Positions 6,897 to 14,254 are shown, numbered from the stretch's first letter. The stretch is 14,254 nucleotides of DNA from Actinomycetota bacterium (GCA_016870425.1 VGBQ01000046.1:1-14254), one strand, 5' to 3'. Notes: generated by a model from the letters alone, not told the origin. Made by a program: numbers and translations.

Positions 6897-8035
6897 TGGG
6901 CGGACCCTCGCGCACGGAGACCGTGCGTCGGCTCGAGCAGGCCTCCGGCACGCTCGCGACATCGGTCACCGCCCACCTCGACTCGCGACTCGAATGGTTC
7001 CGGGAACTGCCCGCCGATGAGCGCTCCTGGGTGGGGCTCATCGCGCAGGCGGGCATCGCCGGAGTGATCGCGTGGTACCGCGATCCGGAGGCGACACGCG
7101 CGAGTGCCCTGGATGTCTTCAGTTCCGCACCACGCGAACTCGCCGGAGCGATCACCCTGGAGCAGACCGTGGAAATGGTGCGCTGCACGGTCGACCTCCT
7201 CGAGCAGGCGCTGCCGGAGGTCGCCGGGCCGCAAGCAGCGGCGGGAGTGCGTGACGCCGTGCTGAGCTACTCGCGCGAGATCGCCTTCGCCGCCGCTGAG
7301 GTCTACGCGCGCGCCGCCGAGGCACGCGGCGCTTGGGATGCTCGCCTGGAGGCACAGGTCATGGAGAGCCTGCTGCGAGAGGACGCCGACGCCGGAGTCC
7401 TCGCGCGTGCGGGGGCGCTGGGCTGGCCCGCGGGCTCTGGCGGGATCGTCCTCGTCGGTCCTCCACCCGACGCGGACACGGCGGGTGGATTGCAGGTGAT
7501 GCGACGCGCTGCTGAGCACCACGGATCCACCGTGCTGACTGCCCTTCACGGTGATGCGTTGGTGGTCCTCGCCGAGAGTCGCGGCGACGACGAGCGCACC
7601 GCTCGGCTGCTCTCACCTCACTTCGGTGCGGGTCCGGTCGTCGTGGGACCGCGTGCGGAGGACATTGCCTCCATCCCCCTATCGTGCGCCACAGCGGTCA
7701 GTGCCTTCACCGCCGCACGCGGCTGGCCGGAGGCACCGCGACCCGTGGCCGCTGACGACCTACTGCCCGAGCGCGCACTCGCCGGTGAGACGCGCGCCCG
7801 GGCGCAGCTCGTGGATGAATTGAGCCCGGTGCTGGCCGATCCCGAATTGCGTCAGACGCTGGAGGTGCACCTGGAGCGTCGGACTAGCCTCGAGGGCACG
7901 GCCCGGGAACTCTTCGTGCACCCCAACACGGTCCGCTACCGCCTGCGTCGCGTCGAGGCGCTCACCGGGCGGTCCCCCGCCGACCCCCGCGATGCCCTCG
8001 CCCTGCGGCTAGGCCTGATCTACGCCCGCTTGTAG
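6896..8035 (+). CDS. fasR: PucR/CdaR-type transcriptional regulator, FasR/MabR-like regulator of fatty-acid synthesis genes
   Basis: A 379-residue cytosolic DNA-binding protein. The last 75 residues (LADPELRQTLEVHLERRTSLEGTARELFVHPNTVRYRLRRVEALTG, then DPRDALALRLGLIYARL) form a PucR-type C-terminal helix-turn-helix; NTVRYRL is the recognition-helix signature. The middle part (about 160-290) fits the GGDEF-like region of CdaR/PucR proteins, and the N-terminal third is helical. Its position directly before fabD matches Streptomyces FasR (SCO2386), an activator of the fabD-fabH-acpP-fabF operon, and M. tuberculosis Rv2242/MabR. The GTG at 6896 overlaps the stop of the VIT1 gene (TAGTG), so translation is probably coupled. 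Another start further in is unlikely, because the N-terminal helix begins straight after this GTG. Orthology is inferred from position plus domain type. Confidence 0.87.
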   Translation: MGGPSRTETVRRLEQASGTLATSVTAHLDSRLEWFRELPADERSWVGLIAQAGIAGVIAWYRDPEATRASALDVFSSAPRELAGAITLEQTVEMVRCTVDLLEQALPEVAGPQAAAGVRDAVLSYSREIAFAAAEVYARAAEARGAWDARLEAQVMESLLREDADAGVLARAGALGWPAGSGGIVLVGPPPDADTAGGLQVMRRAAEHHGSTVLTALHGDALVVLAESRGDDERTARLLSPHFGAGPVVVGPRAEDIASIPLSCATAVSAFTAARGWPEAPRPVAADDLLPERALAGETRARAQLVDELSPVLADPELRQTLEVHLERRTSLEGTARELFVHPNTVRYRLRRVEALTGRSPADPRDALALRLGLIYARL

Positions 8036-8046
8036 GGTTCCTACAA
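8030..8046. promoter_or_regulatory. Candidate operator: perfect inverted repeat at the regulator stop, upstream of fabD
   Basis: TTGTAGGGTTCCTACAA is a perfect 7-bp inverted repeat with a GTT spacer. It covers the TAG stop of the PucR-type regulator and lies 69 bp upstream of the fabD start. The gap (8036-8114) is one of the few non-coding stretches in this gene block and must contain any fabD promoter. A regulator binding next to its own gene to control fabD is known for FasR and MabR. A hairpin terminator is the alternative, but there is no following T-run and the stem is short and only moderately GC-rich. Confidence 0.55.
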
Positions 8047-8114
8047 ATCCCGCAGGGAGACATTGGCGCCCCCCGCCCACCTCCCGCCCCTCACGTCGCG
8101 AGAGAGTGACGCCC

Positions 8115-9311
8115 GTGCTGGTCGTTGTCGCCCCCGGACAAGGCTCCCAGGCCCCCGGCTTCCTGGCCCCGTGGCTGGAGGTCCCCGGTGTCGAGGCCCG
8201 TCTCGAGTGGCTCTCCGTCGTCAGCGGCGTCGATCTCGTCGAGCACGGCACACGCTCAGATGCCGACACCATCCGCGATACCGCCATCGCCCAGCCCCTG
8301 CTTGTCGGGGCTGGCCTGGTGACCCTGCTCTCCCTCTTCCCCCATCCGGCCGAGGCCTTCACGCGCGTCGCCGTCGGTGCAGGTCACAGCGTCGGGGAGA
8401 TCACGGCCGCCGCCGCTGCCGGCGTGCTTACCGCGGAGCAGGCGATGGTCTTCGTGCGCGAGCGTGGCCGAGCCATGGCTGAAGCAGCCGCTCTCACACC
8501 CACCGGGATGAGCGCAGTCCTCGGCGGCGATGCCGATGAGGTGGTTGCGGCCGCGACGGCTCTCGGCCTCACTGCTGCCAACATCAACGGGGCCGGCCAG
8601 ATCGTCGTCGCCGGCACGCTCGAGGCGCTGGCAGCCTTCACCGACGCTCCGCCGGAGAAGGCTCGCGTCCGACCGCTGCAGGTCGCCGGCGCGTTCCACA
8701 CCGAGTTCATGTCACCGGCGGTCGATGTCCTCACGCGGCACTCGCGATCAATCTCCACGCACGACCCGCGCATCCACCTGCTGTCCAACGCCGATGGTCG
8801 CGTCGTACACGACGGCAGGGACGTCCTCGCCCGTCTGGTGGCTCAGGTGAGCCGACCCGTGCGCTGGGACCTGTGCATGGCGACCATGGCGGACCTCGGC
8901 GTGACGGGCCTGATCGAGATCCCGCCGGCCGGCACCCTCACGGGTCTCGCCAAGCGCGCGCTGCCCGGTGTCGAGACGCTCGCGCTCAACACCCCTGATG
9001 ACCTCGACGCTGCCTGGGCTCTCGTGGAGCGGCACGGCGTACCCAGCCCCGTCGACGATGCCCCAACCTGGCGCCTGGTCGTCGCCCCGATGAAGGGCAT
9101 CTTCCACCGCGCGGACACCGCCGTCGGCGTCGGCGATCCGCTGCCCCGCTCGGCACAGATCGGTCGCGTGAGCAACCTCCGCGACACGGTTGAGGTCACC
9201 GCGCCCCACGGCGGCACTGTCGTGGAGTGGATCGTCGAGGACGGCGATCCCGTGTCCCCCGGACAGCCCCTTGTGCGCCTTCACCCCCGTCAGGAAGAGG
9301 TCTCCGCATGA
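8115..9311 (+). CDS. fabD: Malonyl-CoA:ACP transacylase with C-terminal pseudo-biotinyl-carrier domain
   Basis: The 398-residue enzyme transfers malonyl from CoA to acyl carrier protein. Seen: APGQGSQ near the N-terminus, the nucleophile motif GHSVGE with Ser92, Arg117 in ERGRAM, and catalytic His195 in GAFHTEFM; the numbering agrees with E. coli FabD Ser92 and Arg117. The catalytic part ends near residue 305. Residues about 319-391 form an extra domain (WRLVVAPMKGIF, then VGVGDPL, then APHGGTVVEWIVEDGDPVSPGQPLVRLHP) that matches the biotinyl/lipoyl carrier fold. The EAMKM motif is replaced by VSNLRD, with Arg356 in the place of the biotinylated Lys, so it cannot be biotinylated there. The GTG at 8115 (reading MLVVVAPGQGSQ) is preferred, since GAGAGAG lies 8 bases upstream and family starts look alike; the GTG at 8106 is an alternative. 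The stop overlaps the fabH ATG by 3 bases. Typical FabD is about 300-320 residues. Confidence 0.95.
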   Translation: MLVVVAPGQGSQAPGFLAPWLEVPGVEARLEWLSVVSGVDLVEHGTRSDADTIRDTAIAQPLLVGAGLVTLLSLFPHPAEAFTRVAVGAGHSVGEITAAAAAGVLTAEQAMVFVRERGRAMAEAAALTPTGMSAVLGGDADEVVAAATALGLTAANINGAGQIVVAGTLEALAAFTDAPPEKARVRPLQVAGAFHTEFMSPAVDVLTRHSRSISTHDPRIHLLSNADGRVVHDGRDVLARLVAQVSRPVRWDLCMATMADLGVTGLIEIPPAGTLTGLAKRALPGVETLALNTPDDLDAAWALVERHGVPSPVDDAPTWRLVVAPMKGIFHRADTAVGVGDPLPRSAQIGRVSNLRDTVEVTAPHGGTVVEWIVEDGDPVSPGQPLVRLHPRQEEVSA

Positions 9312-10312
9312 CCGCCCGCATCCAAGCCCCCGCCGGAGCGCCGTACGCGCGCATCCTCGCCGTGGGCAGCTATCGACCCGAGCGGGTCGTGACCAACGCC
9401 GAGGTGTGCGAGCGCATCGACTCCACCGACGAGTGGATCCGCGAGCGCTCCGGAATCGTGGAGAGGCGATACGCCGCCCCCGACGAGACCGTCATCGACC
9501 TGTCTGTCAACGCGGCAGAGAAGGCGCTCGCAGCGGCGGGCATCACCGCGGATCAGGTCGGCTTCGTGCTCGTGGCCACCGTCACCCACCCCTATCAGAC
9601 GCCCTCTGCCGCCTCGGAGGTCGCGTATCGCCTCGGTGCCGTCAACGCCGCAGCCACCGATATCAGCTCGGCGTGCGCAGGCTTTTGTTACGGACTGGCG
9701 ATGGCACAGGACATGGTCCGCGGTGGCAGCGCGACATACGTCGTCGTCGTCGGCGTCGAGAAGCTCACGGACTGGATCGATCTCGACGATCGCGCCACTG
9801 CATTCATCTTCGCTGACGGTGCCGGGGCGGTGGTCGTCGGACCATCCGATGAGCCAGCGATCGGGCCCGTCGTGTGGGGATCCGACGGATCCCAGCACGA
9901 TGCGATCTGCATGACGCAGTCGCTCATCGACTTCCGCGACAACGGCGGCCCGCGCTTCCCTACGCTTTCCATGCAGGGTCAGCAGGTCTTCCGCTGGGCT
10001 GTCTCCAATGGATCGGTGAAGGCTCAGGAGGCACTCGAGCGAGCCGGGGTGACGGCGGACGACCTGGATGCCTTCATCCCGCACCAGGCAAACATGCGGA
10101 TCACCGACGCGATGATTCGCGCCCTCAAGCTGCCCGAACACGTGCCGGTCGCCCGCGACATCGAGACGACCGGCAACACCTCGGCAGCGTCCATCCCCAT
10201 CGCGATGGACCGCATGCTCTCCACCGGTGAGGTCCCCCACGGGGGCACCGCACTCCTCATCGGATTCGGAGCCGGCCTGGCCTATGCAGCCCAGGTCGTG
10301 ACCCTGCCCTAG
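9308..10312 (+). CDS. fabH: Beta-ketoacyl-ACP synthase III
   Basis: The 334-residue FabH condenses an acyl-CoA primer with malonyl-ACP to start fatty-acid chains in the cytosol. Seen: ILAVGSYRPERVVTN (16-30), STDEWIRERSGI (39-50), the nucleophile Cys123 in SSACAGF, His259 in PHQANMRI, and Asn290 in ETTGNTSAASIP, giving an intact Cys-His-Asn triad. The end motif LLIGFGAGLAYAAQV is also present. The length is normal for the family. The ATG at 9308 overlaps the fabD stop (ATGA), and GAAGAGG at 9294-9300 supports it; the frame is open further back inside fabD but without family similarity. Actinobacterial FabH often prefers branched-chain starters, but that specificity cannot be read here. Confidence 0.97.
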   Translation: MTARIQAPAGAPYARILAVGSYRPERVVTNAEVCERIDSTDEWIRERSGIVERRYAAPDETVIDLSVNAAEKALAAAGITADQVGFVLVATVTHPYQTPSAASEVAYRLGAVNAAATDISSACAGFCYGLAMAQDMVRGGSATYVVVVGVEKLTDWIDLDDRATAFIFADGAGAVVVGPSDEPAIGPVVWGSDGSQHDAICMTQSLIDFRDNGGPRFPTLSMQGQQVFRWAVSNGSVKAQEALERAGVTADDLDAFIPHQANMRITDAMIRALKLPEHVPVARDIETTGNTSAASIPIAMDRMLSTGEVPHGGTALLIGFGAGLAYAAQVVTLP

Positions 10313-10360
10313 CGTGGACCCCCGCGCACCCATCGCACACTCACGCCGAAAGGAAGCACC

Positions 10361-10600
10361 ATGAGCCAGGAGATCCTCGACGGCCTCGCCGTCATCGTCA
10401 ATGAGGTCGCCGGAGTCCCGGTCGCCGACATCCAGCCCGACAAGTCCTTCATCGATGACCTCGACATCGACTCGCTGTCCATGGTCGAGGTCGTCATGGC
10501 CGCTGAGGACAAGTGGGGCGTGAAGATCCCCGACAGCGAGGTCAAGAACCTCCGCACGGTCGGCGACGCGGTCGCCTACATCGAGAAGTCGACCGCCTGA
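10361..10600 (+). CDS. acpP: Acyl carrier protein
   Basis: A 79-residue acidic carrier of the growing acyl chain. Ser38 in DIDSLSMVEVV is the 4'-phosphopantetheine attachment site. Helix I (ILDGLAVIVNEVAGV), the FIDDLDIDSL motif and helix III (VKNLRTVGDAVAYIEK) are in the standard order, and the length is typical. The start ATG has a strong ribosome site AAAGGAAG at 10348-10355. A 48-bp gap separates it from fabH, the largest gap inside the fab operon. Together with the strong ribosome site this suits the high ACP level usually required. fabF starts 3 bp after the stop. Confidence 0.97.
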   Translation: MSQEILDGLAVIVNEVAGVPVADIQPDKSFIDDLDIDSLSMVEVVMAAEDKWGVKIPDSEVKNLRTVGDAVAYIEKSTA

Positions 10601-10603
10601 GCG

Positions 10604-11818
10604 ATGCGCATCGCCGTCACGGGGCTGGGTGCCACGACACCGCTGGGCGGTGACGTGGCCAGCAACTGGTCCGCACTCATCGAAGGCCGCTCCGGCATCC
10701 GCACACTCACCGAACCGTGGGTGGACGAGATGACGGTCCACTTCGCGGGCACGCTCGCCGAGGAGCCACCGCTGGATCGTGTCGAGGCACGCAAACTCGA
10801 CCGCTCCCAGCAGGTGGCCCTTGTCGCCGCCCGCGAAGCGTGGGCAGATGCGGGCAGCCCCGAGGTGGAGCCAGTCCGCATGGGCACCGTGATCGGATCA
10901 GGCATCGGCGGCTTCCTCACGCTGCTCAATGCCTACGACACGCTCAAGGAGCGAGGCCCGTCCCGGATCTCCCCGCACACCGTGCCGATGCTCATGCCGA
11001 GCGGGCCGGCAGCCGCGGTGGGCCTGGAGTTCCACGCGGCGGCCGGAGTGCATGCACCCGTGAGTGCCTGCGCGTCCGGTGCCGAGGCCATCGGGGTCGC
11101 TGTGCGGATGATCCAGGACGGCAGGGCCGATGTCGTGCTCGCCGGTGGCACCGAGACACCGATCCACCAACTCACCATGGCGGGATTCGCGGCGATGCGC
11201 GCGCTCTCCACCCGCAACGACGATCCGCAGGGCGCGTCCAGGCCGTACGACGTCGACCGCGACGGATTCGTCATGGGCGAGGGGGCGGGTGTGTTGGTCC
11301 TGGAGTCCGAGGAACACGCTCTCGCGCGCGGGGCGCGCATCTACGCCTACGTCGTCGGCGCAGGCATGACCGCCGATGCCCATCACATCGCGCAGCCCGA
11401 CCCCGAGGGGAAGGGCGCGACCCGGGCGATCCTCGCCGCTCTGGCGCAGGCCGACGCCTCCCCGGCCGACGTCGCGCACATCAACGCCCACGCCACCTCC
11501 ACACCCCAGGGTGACGTCGCAGAAGCGGTGGCCATCCGGTCCGCCATGGGCGCCGCCCAACCCCTGATCACCGGGACGAAGTCAATGACCGGCCACATGC
11601 TGGGTGCTGCCGGAGCAGTTGAGGGCATCTACACCGTGCTCGCGCTCCACCACCGCCTCGTGCCCGCCACGCTCAACCTGCAGAGCCTCGACCCCGAGGT
11701 CGACCTGGACGTCGTGCACGGCGAGGCGCGAGCTCTCCCCGACGGTGATCTCATCGCGCTCAACAACTCCTTCGGATTCGGCGGCCACGACATCGCCATC
11801 GCGTTCCGGACCGCCTGA
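10604..11818 (+). CDS. fabF: Beta-ketoacyl-ACP synthase II
   Basis: The 404-residue condensing enzyme extends acyl-ACP with malonyl-ACP. Seen: VTGLGATTPLGGD at the N-terminus, the nucleophile Cys156 in SACASGAEAI, His296 in NAHATSTPQGD, Lys326 in GTKSMTGH and His331 just after it, then NNSFGFGGHD at the C-terminus. All catalytic residues are present, so it is not a chain-length factor. Only one such gene is found, unlike the kasA-kasB pair of mycobacteria, which argues against mycolate synthesis here. It starts 3 bp after acpP; its stop overlaps the start of the carboxyltransferase gene (TGATG), implying translational coupling. Confidence 0.97.
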   Translation: MRIAVTGLGATTPLGGDVASNWSALIEGRSGIRTLTEPWVDEMTVHFAGTLAEEPPLDRVEARKLDRSQQVALVAAREAWADAGSPEVEPVRMGTVIGSGIGGFLTLLNAYDTLKERGPSRISPHTVPMLMPSGPAAAVGLEFHAAAGVHAPVSACASGAEAIGVAVRMIQDGRADVVLAGGTETPIHQLTMAGFAAMRALSTRNDDPQGASRPYDVDRDGFVMGEGAGVLVLESEEHALARGARIYAYVVGAGMTADAHHIAQPDPEGKGATRAILAALAQADASPADVAHINAHATSTPQGDVAEAVAIRSAMGAAQPLITGTKSMTGHMLGAAGAVEGIYTVLALHHRLVPATLNLQSLDPEVDLDVVHGEARALPDGDLIALNNSFGFGGHDIAIAFRTA

Positions 11819-13218
11819 TGGCTGACGCCCTCCAGGCCGCGGATCCGCGCTCCCCGCGCGTGCGGCTCGAGGCCTTCTTCGATCCGGGCACCTTTCAAGC
11901 GATCACGCCCGAGGACGACCGCGGCGTACTCGTCGGGGTCGGCGCTGTGCACGGTGCCGAGGTCGTGGCCTTCGCGACCGATCCCACCGTGCAGGGCGGT
12001 GCCATGGGCAGCGAGGGCTGCCGGGCGATCGTCACGGCGTACGACCGTGCCTTCGCCGACTCATGTCCGGTCGTCGGCATCTGGCACTCCGGCGGCGCGC
12101 GGCTGCGCGAGGGCGTCGCCAGCCTCGACGGCGTGGGCCGCGTCTTTGCCGCGATGACGCGCATCTCCGGCAAGGTGCCGCAGATCTCCATCGTGCTCGG
12201 TCCCGCGGCGGGCGGAGCGGCGTACGGACCGGCGCTCACCGACATCGTCATCCTCGGACCGGAGGGCCGGATCTTCGTCACCGGACCCGAGGTCATCCGC
12301 TCGGTCACGGGCGAGCAGGTCGACATGGAGCGCCTCGGCGGCCCCGACCCGCACGGACGTCGCAGCGGTGTCGTGCACCTGGTGTCCGACACCGAGGCCG
12401 AGGCCCTGGAGGAGGGTCGCCGCCTCGCGCACCTACTCGGTCGCCAGGGCTCACTCGATATGTCCGCGATCGACGATCCCGACCTCGGCGGGCTCCTCCC
12501 CGAATCCTCCAAGCGCGCCTACGACGTGCACCCCTTGGTGGAGCGGTTCCTCGACGACGGCTCGATGATCGAGCTTCACGCGCGGTGGGCGCCCAACATC
12601 GTCGTTGCCCTGGGTCGCCTCGGCGGGCGCACCGTGGGTGTCGTGGCCAACAATCCGCTGCGCCTCGGCGGTTGCCTCGACTCCACCAGCGCGGAGAAGG
12701 CCTCTCGCTTCGTGCGCATGTGCGACGCCTTCGCCGTGCCGCTCGTCGTCCTCGTGGACGTGCCCGGCTATCTCCCCGGCGTGGGCCAGGAATGGGATGG
12801 CGTCGTACGCCGTGGGGCCAAGCTGCTTCACGCCTTTGCCGAGTGCGTGGTGCCGCGTGTCACCGTCGTGACCCGCAAGGCCTACGGCGGTGCCTTCGTC
12901 GCAATGAACTCCGCCTCCCTGGGCGCCACGCGCGTCTACGCCTGGCCCGGTGCCGAAGTAGCGGTCATGGGCTCGGTCGCAGCAGTCCGGGTCCTGCACC
13001 GTCGCCGTCTCGCCGAGGCCTCCGATGAGGAGGCCCGCGCGCAGCTCGAGCTCGAGCTCGCCGCTGAGCACGACATCATCTCCGGCGGGATTGGACGTGC
13101 TATCGAGATGGGTGTGGTGGATGAGGTTCTTGAGCCTGATCGCACACGCACCACCGTCGCACGCGCGCTGCTCGACACTCCCGGCATCCGTGGCGCGCAC
13201 GGCAACATCCCGCTGTGA
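11818..13218 (+). CDS. accD6: Acyl-CoA carboxylase carboxyltransferase (beta) subunit, AccD6-like
   Basis: A 466-residue carboxyltransferase that moves CO2 from biotinyl-carrier protein to acetyl-CoA (or propionyl-CoA). It has two crotonase-like halves. The N-half contains WHSGGARLREG (89-99) and GPAAGGAAYGPAL (128-140), the glycine-rich oxyanion region. The C-half contains NNPLRLGGCLDSTSAEKASRFVRMCDAF (278-305), VDVPGYLPGVGQEWDGVVRRGAKLL and RKAYGGAFVAMNS (353-365). No N-terminal four-Cys zinc finger exists, so it is the actinobacterial fused type rather than E. coli AccD. M. tuberculosis AccD6, next to kasA-kasB, is of similar size (about 470). The start overlaps the fabF stop by one base. 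The biotinylated alpha subunit needed for activity is not in the window. Acetyl-CoA preference is inferred from the context. Confidence 0.93.
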   Translation: MADALQAADPRSPRVRLEAFFDPGTFQAITPEDDRGVLVGVGAVHGAEVVAFATDPTVQGGAMGSEGCRAIVTAYDRAFADSCPVVGIWHSGGARLREGVASLDGVGRVFAAMTRISGKVPQISIVLGPAAGGAAYGPALTDIVILGPEGRIFVTGPEVIRSVTGEQVDMERLGGPDPHGRRSGVVHLVSDTEAEALEEGRRLAHLLGRQGSLDMSAIDDPDLGGLLPESSKRAYDVHPLVERFLDDGSMIELHARWAPNIVVALGRLGGRTVGVVANNPLRLGGCLDSTSAEKASRFVRMCDAFAVPLVVLVDVPGYLPGVGQEWDGVVRRGAKLLHAFAECVVPRVTVVTRKAYGGAFVAMNSASLGATRVYAWPGAEVAVMGSVAAVRVLHRRRLAEASDEEARAQLELELAAEHDIISGGIGRAIEMGVVDEVLEPDRTRTTVARALLDTPGIRGAHGNIPL

Positions 13219-13294
13219 CGCATCCGCCCTGATCAGCCGCACAAGGCCCGGCGCGCCATTTTCATCACTCGACGGACTGTGGTGGGATACCGCC

Positions 13295-14173
13295 ATGAGC
13301 GCACTCCTCGATGCACTAGACGACGGCCCCCTGCTCGGCGACGGAGCCATGGGCACGATGCTGCAGGACCTCGGCAATGACGAGGGTGGCGCACCCGAGC
13401 TGTGGAACGTCGAACGCGCCGATGTGGTTGAGGGCGTGCTCGAGGGCTACGCCTCATCGGGTGCGCGCCTGCTCACCACCAACACCTTCGGCGGCACGAG
13501 TGCACGCCTGCAGATGCACGGGCTCGAGGACCGCGTCGAGGAGCTCAACCAGGCTGCTACCGAGCTCGCGCGTCGCGTGGCGGACCGTCATCCGGGCGTC
13601 TACGTGCTCGGTGACATCGGCCCGTCCGGCGAGCTCATGGAGCCGATGGGTGATCTCACCATCGACTCGGCCGCCGAGATGTTCGGCGAGCAGATCCGCG
13701 GCCTCGTCGCCGGCGGGGTCGACGGAATCCTCATCGAGACGATGAGCGACCTGTCCGAGGTCGAGGCAGCCGTGACCGCGGCGCGCAAGGAGGCACCCGG
13801 GCTGCCGGTGCTCGCCACGCTGAGCTTCGACACCAACCTCCGCACGATGATGGGGGTCTCCCCCGCCATGGCCGTGCAGGCGATGTCGGAGATGGGGGTC
13901 GACGTCATCGGCGCCAACTGCGGCCGCGGTCTCGACGAGATGCGCATCATCGCGGCGCAGCTGGCCGAGGCCGGCGCGGGACGCGTGCGCCTCATGGTCC
14001 AGTCCAATGCCGGGCTGCCCAAGCTCCAGGGCGACACCTTCGTCTTCGACGGCACTCCCGAGGAGATGGCGGCGTACGCCGTCGAGATGCGCGACCTGGG
14101 ATTCACCGTCATCGGCGCATGCTGCGGATCGTCGCCCGCGCATATCGCGGCGATGCGTGAGGCACTCGCCTAA
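13295..14173 (+). CDS. Homocysteine S-methyltransferase family protein
   Basis: A 292-residue single-domain protein of the homocysteine-binding methyltransferase family (BHMT, MmuM and MetH N-domain). Seen: LLGDGAMGTMLQDLG (13-27), TTNTFGGTSARL (61-72), GDIGPSGELMEPMG (106-119), FDTNLRTMMGVSP, and the zinc ligands Cys209 in GANCGRG and Cys276-Cys277 in GACCGSSPAHI, the set expected for a catalytic enzyme. It lacks the folate, cobalamin and activation domains of full-length MetH. The methyl donor cannot be told; S-methylmethionine, a betaine or a methyl-corrinoid protein are all possible. The ATG at 13295 (GGTGGGAT just upstream) is taken because the open frame before it overlaps accD6 and has no family similarity. 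A 76-bp gap follows accD6, so it is probably not part of the fab operon. Confidence 0.9.
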   Translation: MSALLDALDDGPLLGDGAMGTMLQDLGNDEGGAPELWNVERADVVEGVLEGYASSGARLLTTNTFGGTSARLQMHGLEDRVEELNQAATELARRVADRHPGVYVLGDIGPSGELMEPMGDLTIDSAAEMFGEQIRGLVAGGVDGILIETMSDLSEVEAAVTAARKEAPGLPVLATLSFDTNLRTMMGVSPAMAVQAMSEMGVDVIGANCGRGLDEMRIIAAQLAEAGAGRVRLMVQSNAGLPKLQGDTFVFDGTPEEMAAYAVEMRDLGFTVIGACCGSSPAHIAAMREALA

Positions 14174-14177
14174 CCCT

Positions 14178-14254
14178 CCCCGGCACACCCGCTCCCCGGC
14201 GCACCCGCTCCCCGGCGCACCCGCTCCCCGGCGCACCCGCTCTCCGGCGCACCC
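14178..14254. repeat. 16-bp tandem repeat running off the right edge, about 4.8 copies
   Basis: The unit CCCCGGCGCACCCGCT repeats at 14178, 14194, 14210 and 14226, with a partial copy at 14242-14254. Copy 1 has A for G at its eighth base and the last partial copy has CTCC for CCCC; otherwise the copies are identical. It starts 4 bases after the methyltransferase stop. The strands are strongly asymmetric (C-rich on plus), no inverted complement is present, and the period is not a multiple of 3, so neither a hairpin terminator nor a protein repeat explains it. A minisatellite is the simplest reading. Its full extent is unknown. Confidence 0.93.

Noticed and set aside
9066..9290. FabD tail as a working biotin carrier (AccB)
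   Set aside because: The MKM motif is absent and the aligned residue is Arg, which biotin ligase cannot modify.
9290..10741. 483-codon open frame on the minus strand
   Set aside because: It is antisense to fabH, acpP and the start of fabF, which have intact catalytic motifs; no domain was recognisable in it.
13025..13294. 90-codon N-terminal extension of the methyltransferase
   Set aside because: It overlaps accD6 in another frame and is Ser/Arg-rich without similarity; the family begins at ATG 13295.
13219..13294. Regulatory element in the accD6/methyltransferase gap
   Set aside because: Only a GGCGCGCC palindrome and an AT-richer ATTTTCATC stretch were seen; no convincing promoter pair or hairpin.

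Overview
The window is high-GC DNA with dense, often overlapping genes and several GTG starts. It looks like a chromosomal segment of an actinobacterium (Actinomycetota). The strongest taxonomic clue is gene order. An AhpE-type peroxiredoxin, a DUF3052 gene, aceE, a PucR-type regulator, fabD, acyl carrier protein, a beta-ketoacyl synthase and a carboxyltransferase run in the same order as the Mycobacterium tuberculosis ahpE-aceE-Rv2242-fabD-acpM-kasA-accD6 segment. The aceE-fasR-fabD-fabH-acpP-fabF part also matches Streptomyces. The genus cannot be fixed from sequence reading alone.

Layout. Positions 1-467 (minus) hold the N-terminal part of a Nif3-like dinuclear-metal protein, cut by the window edge. 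A tRNA-Val(TAC) follows at 501-573, then strong hairpins that face the end of the minus-strand ahpE (713-1150). A plus-strand gene with a degenerate maleylpyruvate-isomerase/DinB plus SCP2-like layout (1192-2136) ends inside a 35-bp tandem repeat, which is followed by a long hairpin. Next is the minus-strand DUF3052 gene (2314-2727). From 2954 onward everything is on the plus strand: aceE, a ferritin-like/VIT1 iron-transporter fusion, a FasR/MabR-like regulator, then fabD, fabH, acpP, fabF and an AccD6-like carboxyltransferase, and finally a separate homocysteine S-methyltransferase-family gene. The window ends in a 16-bp tandem repeat.

How the genes fit together. AceE opens the conversion of pyruvate to acetyl-CoA. 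AccD6 is the carboxyltransferase half of the enzyme making malonyl-CoA. FabD moves malonyl onto ACP, FabH starts chains and FabF extends them. The PucR-type regulator in front of fabD very probably controls this set. A perfect 7-bp inverted repeat with a 3-base spacer lies exactly between regulator and fabD and is a good operator candidate.

Most unusual points. (1) FabD carries a C-terminal domain that reads as a biotinyl-carrier fold in which the biotin-accepting Lys aligns with Arg: a pseudo-BCCP fused to malonyltransferase. (2) A 35-bp tandem repeat was built from the last codons of a gene. (3) An iron-transporter gene is embedded between aceE and the fatty-acid regulator, touching both. 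No CRISPR array, insertion sequence, prophage or resistance gene was seen.
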